DNA of 64,000 nt from Iodidimonas muriae (GCF_014647255.1 NZ_BMOV01000002.1:372001-436000); one strand, 5' to 3'; counted from the first letter of the stretch, positions 8,182 through 18,384 are shown. The notes: generated by a model from the letters alone, not told the origin. Numbers and translations are program-made.

Positions 8182-9182
8182 CGATGAGGAAGGGTAAAAA
8201 CCATCAAGACGACGATCCGTGGGGTCTTTATGGCATGATGGATCGGTTGGGACTTGGGGACTCTCCCTCCGGTGATATGGCGGATGGCTCTACGGATTGG
8301 ACAGGCAAGCTGGGCCTGTCGGGTCTTACCGTGCGGGCCTTGCGTTCATTGGGGCGTGGGGCGGCCGGTTTGCTGGAAGCGGAAAATATACCCGTTGCCG
8401 AAACCCGTATGTTGTCGGTGCCCGATGGCAACCGTTCGATTCCGGTGCGCCTTTATCGCGGACTTGGGGCCACGGCCGATGCGCCTTTGGTGGTCTATTT
8501 TCATGGGGGCGGCTTTGTGGCCGGGTCCATCGATACCCATGATGGTCTGACCCGGCGGCTGGCCAATGCGGGGAAAGCGGTGGTGCTGTCGGTGGACTAT
8601 CGCTTGGCCCCCGAACATCCGTGGCCCGCCGCATTGGAAGATGCCATGGCGGTGGCGTTAAGGGCGCGGCATCGGGCCAGGGCCCATGGCGCAAATCCCG
8701 AGCGCCTGATTTTGGCGGGGGATAGCGCAGGGGGTACCATTGCTGCCGTATTGGCGCGCTTGTTGGCGGAAACGGGCAAATCGCCTGCGGGGCAGATGTT
8801 GTTTTATCCGGCGACGGATCTTACCCGCGCCCGGTTGTTCCGTGAGATGCGCGGCGGCCTTGGGGCTTTGGAACGGCGCGGCATCGATGCGTTTCGCCAG
8901 ATGGTTGTTGGGGCGGATGGGGATTTGTCGGACCCTAATTTCTCGCCTCTTTTCGCTCCGGATTTTTCGATCTTGCCGCCCAGCTATATTCTGGCTGCGG
9001 GCCGCGACCCTTTGAAAGAAGAAGTGGATGATTACCGCGACCGCCTAAAAGCTGCTGGCGTGCCGGTGCATTATAAATGCTGGCCCAAACAACCGCATGG
9101 CTTTTTGGGCTTTGGCCGGGTGATGAAAGATGTGGTCCCGGCCCTTGATCATGCGGGCCAGTGGATGGCAGGGATTTGCTAA
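8178..9182 (+). CDS. Alpha/beta-hydrolase of the hormone-sensitive-lipase family (esterase)
   Basis: The 334-residue protein has the oxyanion-hole motif HGGG (109-112), the nucleophile in GDSAGG (Ser183), and the later acid and base in AAGRDP and PHGFLGF. These define the hormone-sensitive-lipase/esterase branch. An N-terminal extension of about 75 residues without recognised domain precedes the hydrolase core. No signal peptide is seen, so it should be cytoplasmic. It overlaps the MATE exporter by 4 bp, which suggests that they handle related compounds, for example hydrolysis of an ester before export. The true substrate is unknown. Confidence 0.88.
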   Translation: MTMRKGKNHQDDDPWGLYGMMDRLGLGDSPSGDMADGSTDWTGKLGLSGLTVRALRSLGRGAAGLLEAENIPVAETRMLSVPDGNRSIPVRLYRGLGATADAPLVVYFHGGGFVAGSIDTHDGLTRRLANAGKAVVLSVDYRLAPEHPWPAALEDAMAVALRARHRARAHGANPERLILAGDSAGGTIAAVLARLLAETGKSPAGQMLFYPATDLTRARLFREMRGGLGALERRGIDAFRQMVVGADGDLSDPNFSPLFAPDFSILPPSYILAAGRDPLKEEVDDYRDRLKAAGVPVHYKCWPKQPHGFLGFGRVMKDVVPALDHAGQWMAGIC

Positions 9183-9261
9183 TCCCAGATACTGCTCTTA
9201 TTGCCTCTCTTGTGCCCCGGCGTCATGATGGGGGCTGTGGGGTTTGTATAGAGGGTATGTG

Positions 9262-10266
9262 ATGGCATCACCGATTTTGGTTACCGGCGGCGCGGGCTAT
9301 ATTGGCAGCCACGCGGTTCTGGCTTTGCGCGATGCGGGCCACGATCTTGTGGTTTTGGATAATTTGTCCAATGGCGTGCGGGAAGCGGTGCCCGACGGGG
9401 TGCCTTTGGTGGTGGCGGATATTGCCGACGGGGAAGCCGTTTCGGCCCTTCTGGAAAAATATGCCATCCGCGATATCTTGCATTTTGCAGGCTATGTCCG
9501 GGTGGAAGAATCGGTGGCCGATCCATTGAAATATTACGGCAATAACACGGCGGCCAGCCGGGCGCTTTTGGAGACGGCCATCAAGGCAGGCATCGAACGC
9601 TTTGTGTTTTCTTCCACAGCGGCCACCTATGGTGTGCCCGATGTGATGGCGGTCAGCGAAGAGACCCCGACGCAGCCTATCAATCCCTATGGCTGGTCGA
9701 AATTGATGACCGAGCAGATGTTGCAAGATGCGGTGGCGGCCTATCCCGGCTTCAAAGTAGCGATCCTGCGCTATTTCAATGTGGCGGGGGCCGATCCACA
9801 GGCCCGCACCGGCCAGCGCACCAAAAATGCCACCCATCTGATCAAGGTCGCCAGTGAACTTGCCACCGGAAAGCGCTCCCGGATGCAGGTGTTCGGCACG
9901 GATTATGATACGCCCGATGGCACCTGTGTGCGGGATTATATCCATGTGTCGGATCTGGCGCAGGCCCATGTGGATGTGCTGGATTGGCTGGCACGCCCTG
10001 AAAATGGGCCACTTGGCCTGTTTAATTGCGGCTATGGGCGCGGCTATTCGGTGCGCGAGGTTCTGGCCGCCATGGAAAAGGCCTCTGGACGCAGGCTGCA
10101 GGTGGATGATGCGCCGCGCCGTCCCGGCGATCCGCCCGCGCTTATTTCCGATGCTAGCCGGTTACGCGAACAGGTGGGCTGGGCCCCGAAATGGGATCAG
10201 CTTGATACCATCATCGGCACCGCCTTCCAGTGGGAAAAATCCCTTGAGGCCAACCAGCCGGATTGA
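9262..10266 (+). CDS. galE: UDP-glucose 4-epimerase
   Basis: This extended short-chain dehydrogenase interconverts UDP-glucose and UDP-galactose for surface polysaccharides or galactose use. The NAD-binding TGGAGYIGSH lies at the N terminus, the catalytic SST and YGWSK (YxxxK) are near residues 118-145, and the C-terminal sugar-nucleotide part includes RRPGDP. At 334 residues it has normal family length. I chose ATG 9262 (GAGGG just upstream) over a TTG at 9244. It stands alone, converging on the hybrid kinase, with no polysaccharide genes beside it. Confidence 0.93.
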   Translation: MASPILVTGGAGYIGSHAVLALRDAGHDLVVLDNLSNGVREAVPDGVPLVVADIADGEAVSALLEKYAIRDILHFAGYVRVEESVADPLKYYGNNTAASRALLETAIKAGIERFVFSSTAATYGVPDVMAVSEETPTQPINPYGWSKLMTEQMLQDAVAAYPGFKVAILRYFNVAGADPQARTGQRTKNATHLIKVASELATGKRSRMQVFGTDYDTPDGTCVRDYIHVSDLAQAHVDVLDWLARPENGPLGLFNCGYGRGYSVREVLAAMEKASGRRLQVDDAPRRPGDPPALISDASRLREQVGWAPKWDQLDTIIGTAFQWEKSLEANQPD

Positions 10267-10288
10267 TGCGGATCAGCCTTTGGCCCCG

Positions 10289-13200
10289 CTATGGATGGCT
10301 GGTTTCTATCTGTGCGGCGCGATAGGCCTGTAATTGGGGCAAGGCGCTGTCCATTTCTTTTTGCAGCAGCGCAATGGCCTTGGTGATGGCAGACATGTCA
10401 CGGGTTTGGCTTAAATGTTCCAAAGCGGCGGCCTCGGCGGACAGGCGATTGGCCCCGAAGGTGGACGCCGCACTTTTCAGGGCATGGGCGTTGATTTGAA
10501 GGCTGTCATAGTCCGATTGTTTGGCAGCTTCGGCAATGGCGCTTCGTCTTTGGCCCGCTTCATCGACAAATGTATTGATCAAATGCTGCAATAGATCTGA
10601 TCCGACTTCGGTCCCCATACGGTCCAGGGCTGCCTGATCCAGCGCTTCCACGATCGTTTCTTCTCCGGGCGATTGTTGAGGGAGGGCGGGGAGATGCCGT
10701 CCCCGGATCAAGGCTTCCGCCGTGGCAATAAGGGTTTCGCGGTCGATGGGTTTTGGCAGGAAGGCATCAAAGCCCAATGCCTGAAACTGTGATTTGGCTT
10801 CTGCGCCAGCCTGTGCCGTCAGGGCGATGACCGGCAAAGTGCGATGGCCGAGCTTGCGTAATGTTTCTGTGGTTTCGATGCCATCCATGCCGGGCATGGA
10901 AATATCCATCAGCACCAGATCGACCATGCCCGCGTCAAGCTGTTTCAAGGCATCGGGGCCGCTATCCGCTTCCAGAACCAAAGCGCCTGCACGCCGCAGG
11001 ATTTCGCTGGTGACAAGGCGATTGGCGGCGCTGTCATCCACCACCATGATTTTGGTTTGTGCCAGATCGGACGAACTGGGCTTGCCGATGAAATCGCTGT
11101 CGGCTTTATCCTGTTCAGAGGGGGCAGCGCTGTTTTCCTGCGTCACCAGAAACGGCAGGTCGCACCAGAAACGGCTGCCTTTCCCCGGCGTGCTTTCAAA
11201 ATCGACACTCCCGCCCATCAATTCCACCAGCCCTTTGACAATGGCAAGGCCAAGGCCCGATCCGCCATGGCGGCGGGAATTGGCAGGGTCTGCCTGGCTG
11301 AATTTGGAGAAGATCTTTTCACCGAAAGCGGGAGAGATGCCAATGCCGCTATCGCTGACTTCAAACCGCAAGATGCAAAAGCCCTCATCACCGGCCAACC
11401 GTTTTACCAGCACATGCACATGGCCTTGGGGGGTGAATTTCATGGCATTGCTGATCAGGTTCAACAGCATTTGCCGCAAGCGCGATTTGTCGCCGCTGAT
11501 CAAGGCCGGAATTTCCCCTTCGCTTGAACATCCAAAGGTCAGACCTTTTGCTTGCGCTTGGGCGGCAAAAATATCGCAACATGTATCAATCAGGCTCGCC
11601 GGGGAAAAACTTGTGGGAGATATGGCCAGCTTGCCCGCTTCGATGCGGGAGTAATCCAGAAGATCATCAAGCAAAACCCGCAAAGCCTGGCTGGCATCCC
11701 GTGCCGTTGCCGCCAGTCTTTCCTGATTGGGGTCGAGCCCGTCTTCCAGCAAAAGATCAAGCGCCCCCAGAACCCCGTTCATTGGCGTGCGAATTTCGTG
11801 GCTGATGGTGGCGAGAAAATCCGATTTGGCGCGAGAAGCCGCCTGGGCTTCATCGCGGGCATCGCGCAAGCGGCGTTCGGCTTCAAGACGGGTGGAAATG
11901 TCGCGCACAAAGCCGGTAAACAGGCGCCCGCGTTCGGTGTGCACTTCTACCAAACTCAATTCCGCGGGGAAGCGGGTTCCATCGCGCCTTTGTGCCGTAA
12001 TTTCCGTGCGCCGCCCGACATAGGGTCTTTTCCCCCCTGCCAGCGCTTCCGTTACGCCCTTTGCGAAAAGGGGTTTGGCGTGGTCGGGGATCACGGTGTC
12101 CAGAACGGATCGTCCAATGACCTCGCTTGGGCTCCAGCCGAAGATGGTTGCGGCGGCATCGTTGAAATCGATAACCGTTCCGGTTTCATCGACGGTGATC
12201 ACCCCGTCCAGTGCCGCCTGTACGATGCCCGCTTTGGCCGCTTCGGAATCGCGCAACTGTCTTTCGCGCTGTTTGATGGCAGAGATATCCGTATGTGTAA
12301 CCACCGAATGGCCGGTGGGCGTGCGCACTTCTTGCACCAGGAACCACCGGTCACCGATACTGGTTTCAAGGGTCGATCCGGGCTGGGTATGCAGCTCCAT
12401 GCGGTGCTTATACCAAGCGCTGTCTTCTTCTTTGCCTGCCGCGATGCCCCGTGTCTGGGCGCCCACCTTGATCAAATGCGAAAAGGTAATGCCCACTTTC
12501 AATGGCCCGGCCAATGGCGAGATATTTTCGGCAAAGCTGCGATTCCAGATCACCAGCCGGTCATTCTCGTCGAACATGGCAAAGGTATCATGCCCGGCTT
12601 TCAAGGCGGCGGAGAGGATTTCGCTGTTTTCTTGCAGCCGCGTCAAAAGATTGGTGCGGGAGATCTGTAATTCCAAAAGATTTGCCAAAGTGCGCCCGAA
12701 GCTGGTCCCCAGAATGAGGATGGTGGCCAGAAAAACGATCAGCATCAGGCCCATGCCGGTATATTGCACGGAATTTTGCGCAAAGATCATTACGATCAAA
12801 GGTACCAAGGAGGGCAGGCACAAGGCGTAAAAAGACGGCGGATAATAGCCGGAAACCACCAGCGCGCCGACGCTGATGCCGCCAAGGGCGAAGGACATCA
12901 AAACCTGTTGTTGCAGGCTGCTGTCCGAGAAGAAAAGAACCGGCAACAGTCCCCATATGGTGCCAACCAGAAGGCCGCTGACGATATGGATGATCTGGCC
13001 AATTCTTATATCGGGTTTGGTGGCGCAATACCACCAGCAGGCAAGAGAACGGATCAAGGCTGCCGCCGTCAAGCCAAGAGCCCAATAGCCAAAATTCTCG
13101 ATCGGGTTATATTGGGCGAACACGCCATAAAGAATCAGCGCCAGAACCACATGGATAAGGCTGCCCCAGCGCAGCCCCTTGGCAGCCATGCCAATTTTTT

Positions 13201-13348
13201 CTTCCAGAATGCTGTAATGTGCGTCTTCATCCAGCCGGTCAGGCAAAATGGATAAAGGCAGATCCGTGCGCATGCCGCCGGAGGTGTCTGTCAAAGGGTC
13301 ATGCGGGGCAGCATCGCTGGTTTGGTGCAGGCGGTCGGAATGCGACAT
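10289..13348 (-). CDS. Membrane hybrid sensor histidine kinase with PAS, receiver and HPt domains
   Basis: With the ATG at 13348 the protein has 1019 residues; the frame stays open 77 codons further upstream, but that part looks non-coding. In order: six or so membrane helices (about 60-235), a degenerate PAS (about 245-370), a second PAS (about 380-500), HisKA with the phospho-acceptor in ATISHEIRTPMNG, HATPase (SDSGIGIS, GGSGLGLAI), a receiver with DISMPGMDG, and a C-terminal HPt with HALKSAASTFGA. The phosphorelay His-Asp-His is thus complete in one chain and should feed a separate response regulator. No partner regulator is adjacent, so it is an orphan. The signal is unknown. Confidence 0.92.
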   Translation of the reverse strand: MSHSDRLHQTSDAAPHDPLTDTSGGMRTDLPLSILPDRLDEDAHYSILEEKIGMAAKGLRWGSLIHVVLALILYGVFAQYNPIENFGYWALGLTAAALIRSLACWWYCATKPDIRIGQIIHIVSGLLVGTIWGLLPVLFFSDSSLQQQVLMSFALGGISVGALVVSGYYPPSFYALCLPSLVPLIVMIFAQNSVQYTGMGLMLIVFLATILILGTSFGRTLANLLELQISRTNLLTRLQENSEILSAALKAGHDTFAMFDENDRLVIWNRSFAENISPLAGPLKVGITFSHLIKVGAQTRGIAAGKEEDSAWYKHRMELHTQPGSTLETSIGDRWFLVQEVRTPTGHSVVTHTDISAIKQRERQLRDSEAAKAGIVQAALDGVITVDETGTVIDFNDAAATIFGWSPSEVIGRSVLDTVIPDHAKPLFAKGVTEALAGGKRPYVGRRTEITAQRRDGTRFPAELSLVEVHTERGRLFTGFVRDISTRLEAERRLRDARDEAQAASRAKSDFLATISHEIRTPMNGVLGALDLLLEDGLDPNQERLAATARDASQALRVLLDDLLDYSRIEAGKLAISPTSFSPASLIDTCCDIFAAQAQAKGLTFGCSSEGEIPALISGDKSRLRQMLLNLISNAMKFTPQGHVHVLVKRLAGDEGFCILRFEVSDSGIGISPAFGEKIFSKFSQADPANSRRHGGSGLGLAIVKGLVELMGGSVDFESTPGKGSRFWCDLPFLVTQENSAAPSEQDKADSDFIGKPSSSDLAQTKIMVVDDSAANRLVTSEILRRAGALVLEADSGPDALKQLDAGMVDLVLMDISMPGMDGIETTETLRKLGHRTLPVIALTAQAGAEAKSQFQALGFDAFLPKPIDRETLIATAEALIRGRHLPALPQQSPGEETIVEALDQAALDRMGTEVGSDLLQHLINTFVDEAGQRRSAIAEAAKQSDYDSLQINAHALKSAASTFGANRLSAEAAALEHLSQTRDMSAITKAIALLQKEMDSALPQLQAYRAAQIETSHP

Positions 13349-13681
13349 GATGGTCTTGTTTCTCAACGGCCACACGCCCCTCCTCGCAAGAGTGTCTGGT
13401 AGTTTTACATCGCCGTTTGATTTGAGCCCCCAACCCAATATCACCGGCCCGGTCCACAAAAATCCGTGCGGCCATGCTGCCGCCCAGATTCTGTTTTTAT
13501 CATTGTGCGTACAGTACGGACGAGATGGCGTATATGCAATGTCTTTTGCCCCTTTGCTTGCAAGTGGCCCCAATGGCATGGCATCCCCATAATTGTCTGT
13601 ATATTAAGGATATGACGTGTTTTGGCTGTGCCTGTTCGGGTGCGCTATTTTGTCGTCCTAATCACTGAAAGAGGATCATAG
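13349..13681. other. Divergent intergenic region between kinase and FKBP genes
   Basis: 333 bp between two divergent genes, expected to hold both promoters. The FKBP gene has a good ribosome site (AGAGGA, 13669-13674). I see an 11-bp palindrome CGTACAGTACG at 13508-13518 but nothing that identifies a regulator. No small gene was recognised. Confidence 0.5.
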
Positions 13682-14296
13682 ATGACCAGTTCCCCATGGA
13701 GACGCCTGGCAACCGGAGTGTTGGTGCTTGGTGCTTTGACTTTGTCCGCCTGTGGCAGTGGCGAAGATGAGAGCGATGCTTCGGCACCGGCCACCGAAGA
13801 AGCGGCAACAGCAGAGAGCAGCACGGCCGAAGACCAAGGCCAGATGGCTGAAACCACGGCTCCCACCGATGCCGAGACTGTGGCGGCCCGGATGGCTGAA
13901 TGGCGCAAGAGCCAGATGGCCTATCTGTCGGACTATGCCTCTTCCGGCGGCGATATCAAGCGCAGCCCGAGCGGTGTGCTTTATACGGTTCTTTCCAAAG
14001 GCGATGGCATCAGCCCTGAAACCGGGGATGTGGTGACGGTGCATTATGAAGGCCGCCTGACCGATGGCACGGTGTTTGACAGCTCTTATGAGCGTGGCCA
14101 GCCCGCGACATTTCCTAGCGACCGGCTGATCCCGGGCTGGGTGGAAATCCTGCCTATGATGTCCGTTGGCGATGAATGGGAAATCGTTATCCCGTCGGAG
14201 CTTGCTTATGGCCCCCGTGGTGCCGGTGGCAGCATTCCGCCCAATTCTACCCTGATTTTCAAGCTGGAACTGCTGGATGTGGCCGATAAAGGCTAA
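13682..14296 (+). CDS. FKBP-type peptidyl-prolyl isomerase, lipoprotein
   Basis: The 204-residue precursor has a lipobox LSAC with Cys24 as the lipid-anchored residue, then a linker of about 40 residues made mostly of Ala, Glu, Thr and Ser, and a C-terminal FKBP domain (about 105-200) with the usual VHYEG, GTVFDSS, PGW and YGPRGAGG / IPPN signatures. It should catalyse prolyl isomerisation for folding of envelope proteins in the periplasm. The ATG at 13682 is preceded by AGAGGA. It is a single-gene unit ending at a bidirectional terminator. Confidence 0.93.
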   Translation: MTSSPWRRLATGVLVLGALTLSACGSGEDESDASAPATEEAATAESSTAEDQGQMAETTAPTDAETVAARMAEWRKSQMAYLSDYASSGGDIKRSPSGVLYTVLSKGDGISPETGDVVTVHYEGRLTDGTVFDSSYERGQPATFPSDRLIPGWVEILPMMSVGDEWEIVIPSELAYGPRGAGGSIPPNSTLIFKLELLDVADKG

Positions 14297-14326
14297 TGGC
14301 GGCTGACAAGACCGGTCTTTAATACA

Positions 14327-14364
14327 AAATCGCCCCGGTTGGATTGAACCGGCCGGGGCGGTTT
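14327..14364. terminator. Bidirectional intrinsic terminator
   Basis: Stem CGCCCCGG (14331-14338) pairs with CCGGGGCG (14353-14360), flanked by AAAT on the left and GTTT on the right, so it can act in both directions. It lies between the convergent FKBP and CoA-transferase genes. Confidence 0.8.
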
Positions 14365-14389
14365 ATGGGTTTATCTGGGCCGGCCTTCC

Positions 14390-15037
14390 TTAGGCAGCCA
14401 GTGTGTCGGCAAGGCTAAAGTCGCATTCGGTTTTCTGGCGCACTTCGTCAATGGTCACGTCAGAGGCCAGTTCCACAAGCTGCAACCCGCTGTCTGTAAT
14501 GTCGAATACCCCCAGATTGGTGATGATGCGATCAACGCAGCCAACACCGGTCAAAGGCAGATCGCATTGTTTGAGGATCTTGGGGCTGCCGTCTTTTGCC
14601 GTGTGGTCCATGATCACCACCACTCTTTTAACGCCGGCCACAAGATCCATGGCCCCGCCCATGCCTTTCACCATTTTGCCCGGAATCATCCAGTTGGCCA
14701 GATCGCCTTTTTGCGATACCTGCATGGCGCCAAGGATCGACAGATCGATATGCCCGCCCCGGATCATGGCAAAGCTGGTGGCGCTGTCGAAATAGCTGGT
14801 GCGGCGCAATTCGGTGATGGTTTGCTTGCCGGCATTGATCAGATCGGCATCCTCTTCCCCCTCATAAGGAAAAGGCCCCATACCCAGCATGCCGTTTTCC
14901 GATTGAAGCGTTACGTCATAGCCTTCGGGAATGAAATTCGCCACCAGAGTGGGAATACCGATCCCGAGATTGACGTAAAAGCCGTCTTCAAGTTCCTTAG
15001 CCGCACGTTCAGCCATTTGTTCGCGTGTCCAGGCCAT
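14390..15037 (-). CDS. scoB: 3-oxoacid CoA-transferase, subunit B
   Basis: The 215-residue beta subunit carries the catalytic glutamate in SENGMLG. With subunit A it moves CoA from succinyl-CoA to acetoacetate or a similar 3-oxoacid, for ketone-body or polyhydroxybutyrate use. The start at 15037 is fixed by an excellent AAGGAGG just upstream; the frame stays open further back into the A gene but that is not used. It follows scoA by 22 bp and ends at a shared terminator. Related subunits of acetate or 3-oxoadipate CoA-transferases look alike, so the exact acid is not certain. Confidence 0.92.
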   Translation of the reverse strand: MAWTREQMAERAAKELEDGFYVNLGIGIPTLVANFIPEGYDVTLQSENGMLGMGPFPYEGEEDADLINAGKQTITELRRTSYFDSATSFAMIRGGHIDLSILGAMQVSQKGDLANWMIPGKMVKGMGGAMDLVAGVKRVVVIMDHTAKDGSPKILKQCDLPLTGVGCVDRIITNLGVFDITDSGLQLVELASDVTIDEVRQKTECDFSLADTLAA

Positions 15038-15059
15038 AAATTGCCTCCTTATGAATGAC

Positions 15060-15764
15060 TCAGGCCGCACGGGTGCGGGTGGTGCGTTGTTCGATGCGTT
15101 TTTCGAACGTGCCTTTGACGATGCGCTGTACGAAAATCCCCGGCGTGTGATTGGCATCGCCATCGATATCGCCCAGCGGCACGATCTCTTCCACATCGGC
15201 AACGGTCGTGCGCCCTGCCATCGCCATCATGGGATTGAAATTGCGCGCCGTTTTGCGAAACACCAGATTGCCCTGCTCATCGGCTTTCCATGCCTTGATG
15301 ATGGACAGATCGGCGGTGAGGCCGGTTTCCAGAATATAGGTTTCGCCGTTGAAATCCTTGTGTTCCTTGCCTTCGGCCACCAGCGTTCCCACACCGGTTT
15401 TGGTATAAAAGCCGGGAATGCCTGCGCCACCGGCGCGGATGCGTTCCGCCAAAGTGCCTTGCGGGTTGAATTCAAGCTCCAGCTCTTTGTTCAGATACTG
15501 GCGTTCGAATTCTTTGTTTTCCCCCACATAGGAGCTGATCATTTTCTTGATCTGGCGGGTTTCCAGTAAGATGCCCAATCCGAACTCGTCGATGCCGCAA
15601 TTGTTGGAAATGATGGTCAGATCTTTGGTGCCATGCTCACGGATGGCAAGAATCAGATTTTCCGGAATGCCGCACAGGCCAAAACCGCCCGCCATAATGG
15701 TCATACCATCAAATAGCAGCCCATCCATTGCCTCTGCAGCGCTTTGATATAGCTTGCTGGCCAT
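15060..15764 (-). CDS. scoA: 3-oxoacid CoA-transferase, subunit A
   Basis: The 234-residue alpha subunit has the CoA-binding [12 protein letters not shown] motif near the N terminus and the usual [11 protein letters not shown] segment. It pairs with ScoB to form the CoA-transferase. I chose ATG 15764 because AGGA stands 6 nt before it; the frame runs 19 codons further upstream without a better site. First gene of a two-gene operon, divergent from the RNA methyltransferase gene. Confidence 0.92.
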   Translation of the reverse strand: MASKLYQSAAEAMDGLLFDGMTIMAGGFGLCGIPENLILAIREHGTKDLTIISNNCGIDEFGLGILLETRQIKKMISSYVGENKEFERQYLNKELELEFNPQGTLAERIRAGGAGIPGFYTKTGVGTLVAEGKEHKDFNGETYILETGLTADLSIIKAWKADEQGNLVFRKTARNFNPMMAMAGRTTVADVEEIVPLGDIDGDANHTPGIFVQRIVKGTFEKRIEQRTTRTRAA

Positions 15765-15896
15765 TGGCGTTCCTTTCCCTTTGAATGAATCCCTTGTTTT
15801 ATGCTCTATGCTGCGTTGCACAGAACGTCAAGGCGCGATGCCGTGATAAGAGGGGGCGGCATCCCGGGCCAGAAAAGATTGGATAAAAGCAAAGCG

Positions 15897-16430
15897 ATGC
15901 GCGGGTATTTTGCAATCGGAATTGAACGGGCTTCAAAAGCCGGAAATATGGGGAATCTGATCCGCACGGCGCATGGCTTTGGCGCGTCTTTTGTGTTTTC
16001 CATTTCGCCACGGTTGGAAGCCGGCGAAGTGGGCCATGACAGCCATGCGGATACGGCCCGGTCTGCCAAAACGCTGCCCTATTTTGAATATCACAGCCTT
16101 GAAAAACTGGCCCTGCCAAAGGACTGTCGCCTTGTGGGGGTGGAACTGACCGATGATTCCATCGATCTGCCGTCTTTTCATCACCCACTTAATGCGGCTT
16201 ATATTTTGGGGGGCGAGCGCATGAGCTTGCCTCAAAATACGCTTGATCGCTGTGATTATGTGGTCAAGATCCCGACACGATTTTCGCTCAATGTGGCAAC
16301 GGCCGGGGCGATTGTTATGTATGATCGGCTGATGACATTGGGCCGGTTTGCGCCACGTCCCGTGCAATCGGGCGGGCCTGTGGAGCGTGCTCCGGTCCAT
16401 GTGCATGGTAGCCCGAAGATCAAATCCTGA
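15897..16430 (+). CDS. SpoU/TrmH-family RNA 2'-O-methyltransferase
   Basis: A 177-residue SPOUT methyltransferase consisting of the catalytic domain only. The three family motifs are seen: NMGNLIRTAHGFGA (motif 1), LGGERMSLP (motif 2), and IPTRFSLNVATAGAIVMYD (motif 3), which make the knotted S-adenosylmethionine site. Short single-domain members methylate tRNA or rRNA ribose; the exact nucleotide cannot be read from sequence. The start is the ATG at 15897 because conservation begins there, although its ribosome site is weak; the frame is open for another 32 codons upstream. Confidence 0.87.
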   Translation: MRGYFAIGIERASKAGNMGNLIRTAHGFGASFVFSISPRLEAGEVGHDSHADTARSAKTLPYFEYHSLEKLALPKDCRLVGVELTDDSIDLPSFHHPLNAAYILGGERMSLPQNTLDRCDYVVKIPTRFSLNVATAGAIVMYDRLMTLGRFAPRPVQSGGPVERAPVHVHGSPKIKS

Positions 16431-16539
16431 GGGCTTGAGGAGATGTGTGTCGGCCCCTATGTGGTAAAAGCCCGGATCTTATGTGATAGACGGGATGACG
16501 ATGGCCAAATCAGGCCGCACGGTTTTGGAGAGAGCGCCC

Positions 16540-17079
16540 ATGTTGAAGACGAACCCGATGTCCTTTCTGGCCATAAGCCTTAGTGTTTTTTTGCTGGCGA
16601 TTCCCAAAGCGGCGTTTGCGCAGGATAAAATCGACCTGATTGGCGGGTTCAATGATTGGGATGCCTTTACCTTGAAGAAGCCCAATGGCGAGCAGATGTG
16701 CTATATGGTGTCGGTGCCGAAATCGTGGAAAGCCAATAAGGATGGTGTGCGGCGTGGCGATATTTATATCACCATCACCCACCGCCCGCAGGCCGATGTG
16801 CGCGATCAGGTGAATGTGGTGGTGGGTTATCCGTTTAAATCCGGTGTGGAAGCAAAAGCGGTGGTGGACGGAAAATCGCGTTTTAGCCTGTTCACACAAG
16901 GGGATGGGGCGTGGCTTTATACCTCGAAAGACGATGCGAAAATGGTGACGGCCATGCGTCGGGGCAACAGCTTGATCGTTGAAGGTGAATCGTCACGGGG
17001 GACCAAAACCACCGACCGCTATTCGCTGTCGGGCTTTACCGCTGCCCATAATGCCATTGGCCGGGCGTGCAGCCGCTAG
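16540..17079 (+). CDS. Invasion-associated locus B (IalB) family protein
   Basis: A 179-residue exported protein with a clear signal peptide (hydrophobic core then AFA-Q, cleavage near residue 27). The mature part matches the IalB family in its FNDWDAFTL opening, the central VGYPFKSG and the final conserved Cys. IalB was named for a Bartonella erythrocyte-invasion factor, but most members are in free-living alphaproteobacteria and have no known function, so no virulence role should be inferred. The ATG at 16540 has GGAGAGAG just upstream and was preferred over the one at 16483. Confidence 0.85.
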   Translation: MLKTNPMSFLAISLSVFLLAIPKAAFAQDKIDLIGGFNDWDAFTLKKPNGEQMCYMVSVPKSWKANKDGVRRGDIYITITHRPQADVRDQVNVVVGYPFKSGVEAKAVVDGKSRFSLFTQGDGAWLYTSKDDAKMVTAMRRGNSLIVEGESSRGTKTTDRYSLSGFTAAHNAIGRACSR

Positions 17080-17156
17080 GGTTTTTGTGCGCAAGGCTCG
17101 CATTTGCCGTTCAAAAGCAGTATAGCACGGCCCTTGAAGCCAAAGAGATAGATGAC

Positions 17157-18371
17157 ATGACCCAGACCGCTCCCGATAGCGCGCATAGTGGTGCGCCGAT
17201 GGCCAGCCCCGGACCCGTGGTGCCGGTGGTTTCTCCCCGTGCGGCAAACACCGATCCGCGCCGCGATATTCTTGGTCTGTCGCGCGATGAACTGCGCGCT
17301 GCCCTGATCGAGATCGGCGTGCCAGAACGGCAGGCCAATATGCGGGCCAAGCAGATCTGGAATTGGGTCTATCACCGTGGGGTGACGGATTTCGATGCCA
17401 TGATCAATGTGGCGAAAGAGGTGCGGGCGTGTTTGGGCGAGGCCTTTCGCATTTCCCGTCCGGAGATTGTTGACGCACAATATTCCAACGACGGGACGCG
17501 CAAATATCTGCTGCGCTTTGATGATGGTTCGGAAGCGGAAGCGGTTTATATCCCCGATGAAGATCGCGGCACTTTGTGTATCTCTTCCCAAGTGGGATGC
17601 ACGCTGAATTGCCGGTTTTGCCATACCGGCACCATGCGTCTGGTGCGCAATCTGACACCGGGCGAGATCGTTGCGCAGATGATGGTGGCCCGTGATGATC
17701 TGGGTGAATGGCCTGCCAGCACAGACAATCGCCGCGTCACCAATATCGTGATGATGGGCATGGGCGAGCCGCTTTATAATTTCGACAATGTCAAAAAAGC
17801 CTTGCAGATCGTGATGGACAAGGAAGGCATCCAGATGTCGCGCCGCCGCATCACGCTTTCAACGGCGGGTGTGGTGCCGATGATGCTGCGTTGCGGCGAA
17901 GAAATCGGCGTCAATTTGGCGGTGTCTTTGCATGCGGTTAACAATGAAACCCGTGACGAGATCGTGCCTCTCAACAAAAAATATCGTCTTGAGCAATTGA
18001 TGGAAGCGTGTGCCGCCTATCCCGGCACCCATAATGCGCGGCGCATTACCTTTGAATATATCATGCTCAAGGATATCAACGATTCCGATGCCGATGCGCG
18101 GGAACTGGTGCGGCTGCTGACCCGTTACAAGCTGCCTGCCAAGGTGAATCTCATTCCCTTTAATCCGTGGCCCGGCAGCCCTTATGAATGTTCCGATTGG
18201 GATCGCGTCGAGCGGTTTTCCGATCTGGTGTTCAAAGCGGGCATTTCCGCCCCCATTCGCACGCCGCGCGGCCGCGACATCATGGCCGCCTGCGGTCAGT
18301 TGAAATCAGCCAGCGAGAAAAAGCGCAAAAGCGAGATTTTGCGCGAACAGGCCGCTGCCACACAGGATTGA
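17157..18371 (+). CDS. rlmN: Dual-specificity 23S rRNA / tRNA adenine C2 methyltransferase RlmN
   Basis: A 404-residue radical-SAM enzyme that methylates A2503 of 23S rRNA and A37 of some tRNAs. The iron-sulfur ligands are Cys148, Cys152 and Cys155 (CTLNCRFC), followed by [12 protein letters not shown], and the C-terminal catalytic cysteine region [15 protein letters not shown]. The first 35 or so residues, rich in Ala, Pro and Ser, precede the conserved part and may be disordered. I chose ATG 17157; the frame is open 30 codons upstream into the ialB end. gloA follows after 13 bp. Confidence 0.96.
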   Translation: MTQTAPDSAHSGAPMASPGPVVPVVSPRAANTDPRRDILGLSRDELRAALIEIGVPERQANMRAKQIWNWVYHRGVTDFDAMINVAKEVRACLGEAFRISRPEIVDAQYSNDGTRKYLLRFDDGSEAEAVYIPDEDRGTLCISSQVGCTLNCRFCHTGTMRLVRNLTPGEIVAQMMVARDDLGEWPASTDNRRVTNIVMMGMGEPLYNFDNVKKALQIVMDKEGIQMSRRRITLSTAGVVPMMLRCGEEIGVNLAVSLHAVNNETRDEIVPLNKKYRLEQLMEACAAYPGTHNARRITFEYIMLKDINDSDADARELVRLLTRYKLPAKVNLIPFNPWPGSPYECSDWDRVERFSDLVFKAGISAPIRTPRGRDIMAACGQLKSASEKKRKSEILREQAAATQD

Positions 18372-18384
18372 CCGGAGAAGGCCC

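Noticed and set aside
11552-12670. 372-codon open frame opposite the hybrid kinase.
   Set aside because: It runs antisense to the PAS and HisKA domains and has no homology I recognise or ribosome site.
13508-13518. Short palindrome CGTACAGTACG in the divergent region before the FKBP gene.
   Set aside because: Five-base arms are too short to support an operator without other copies.
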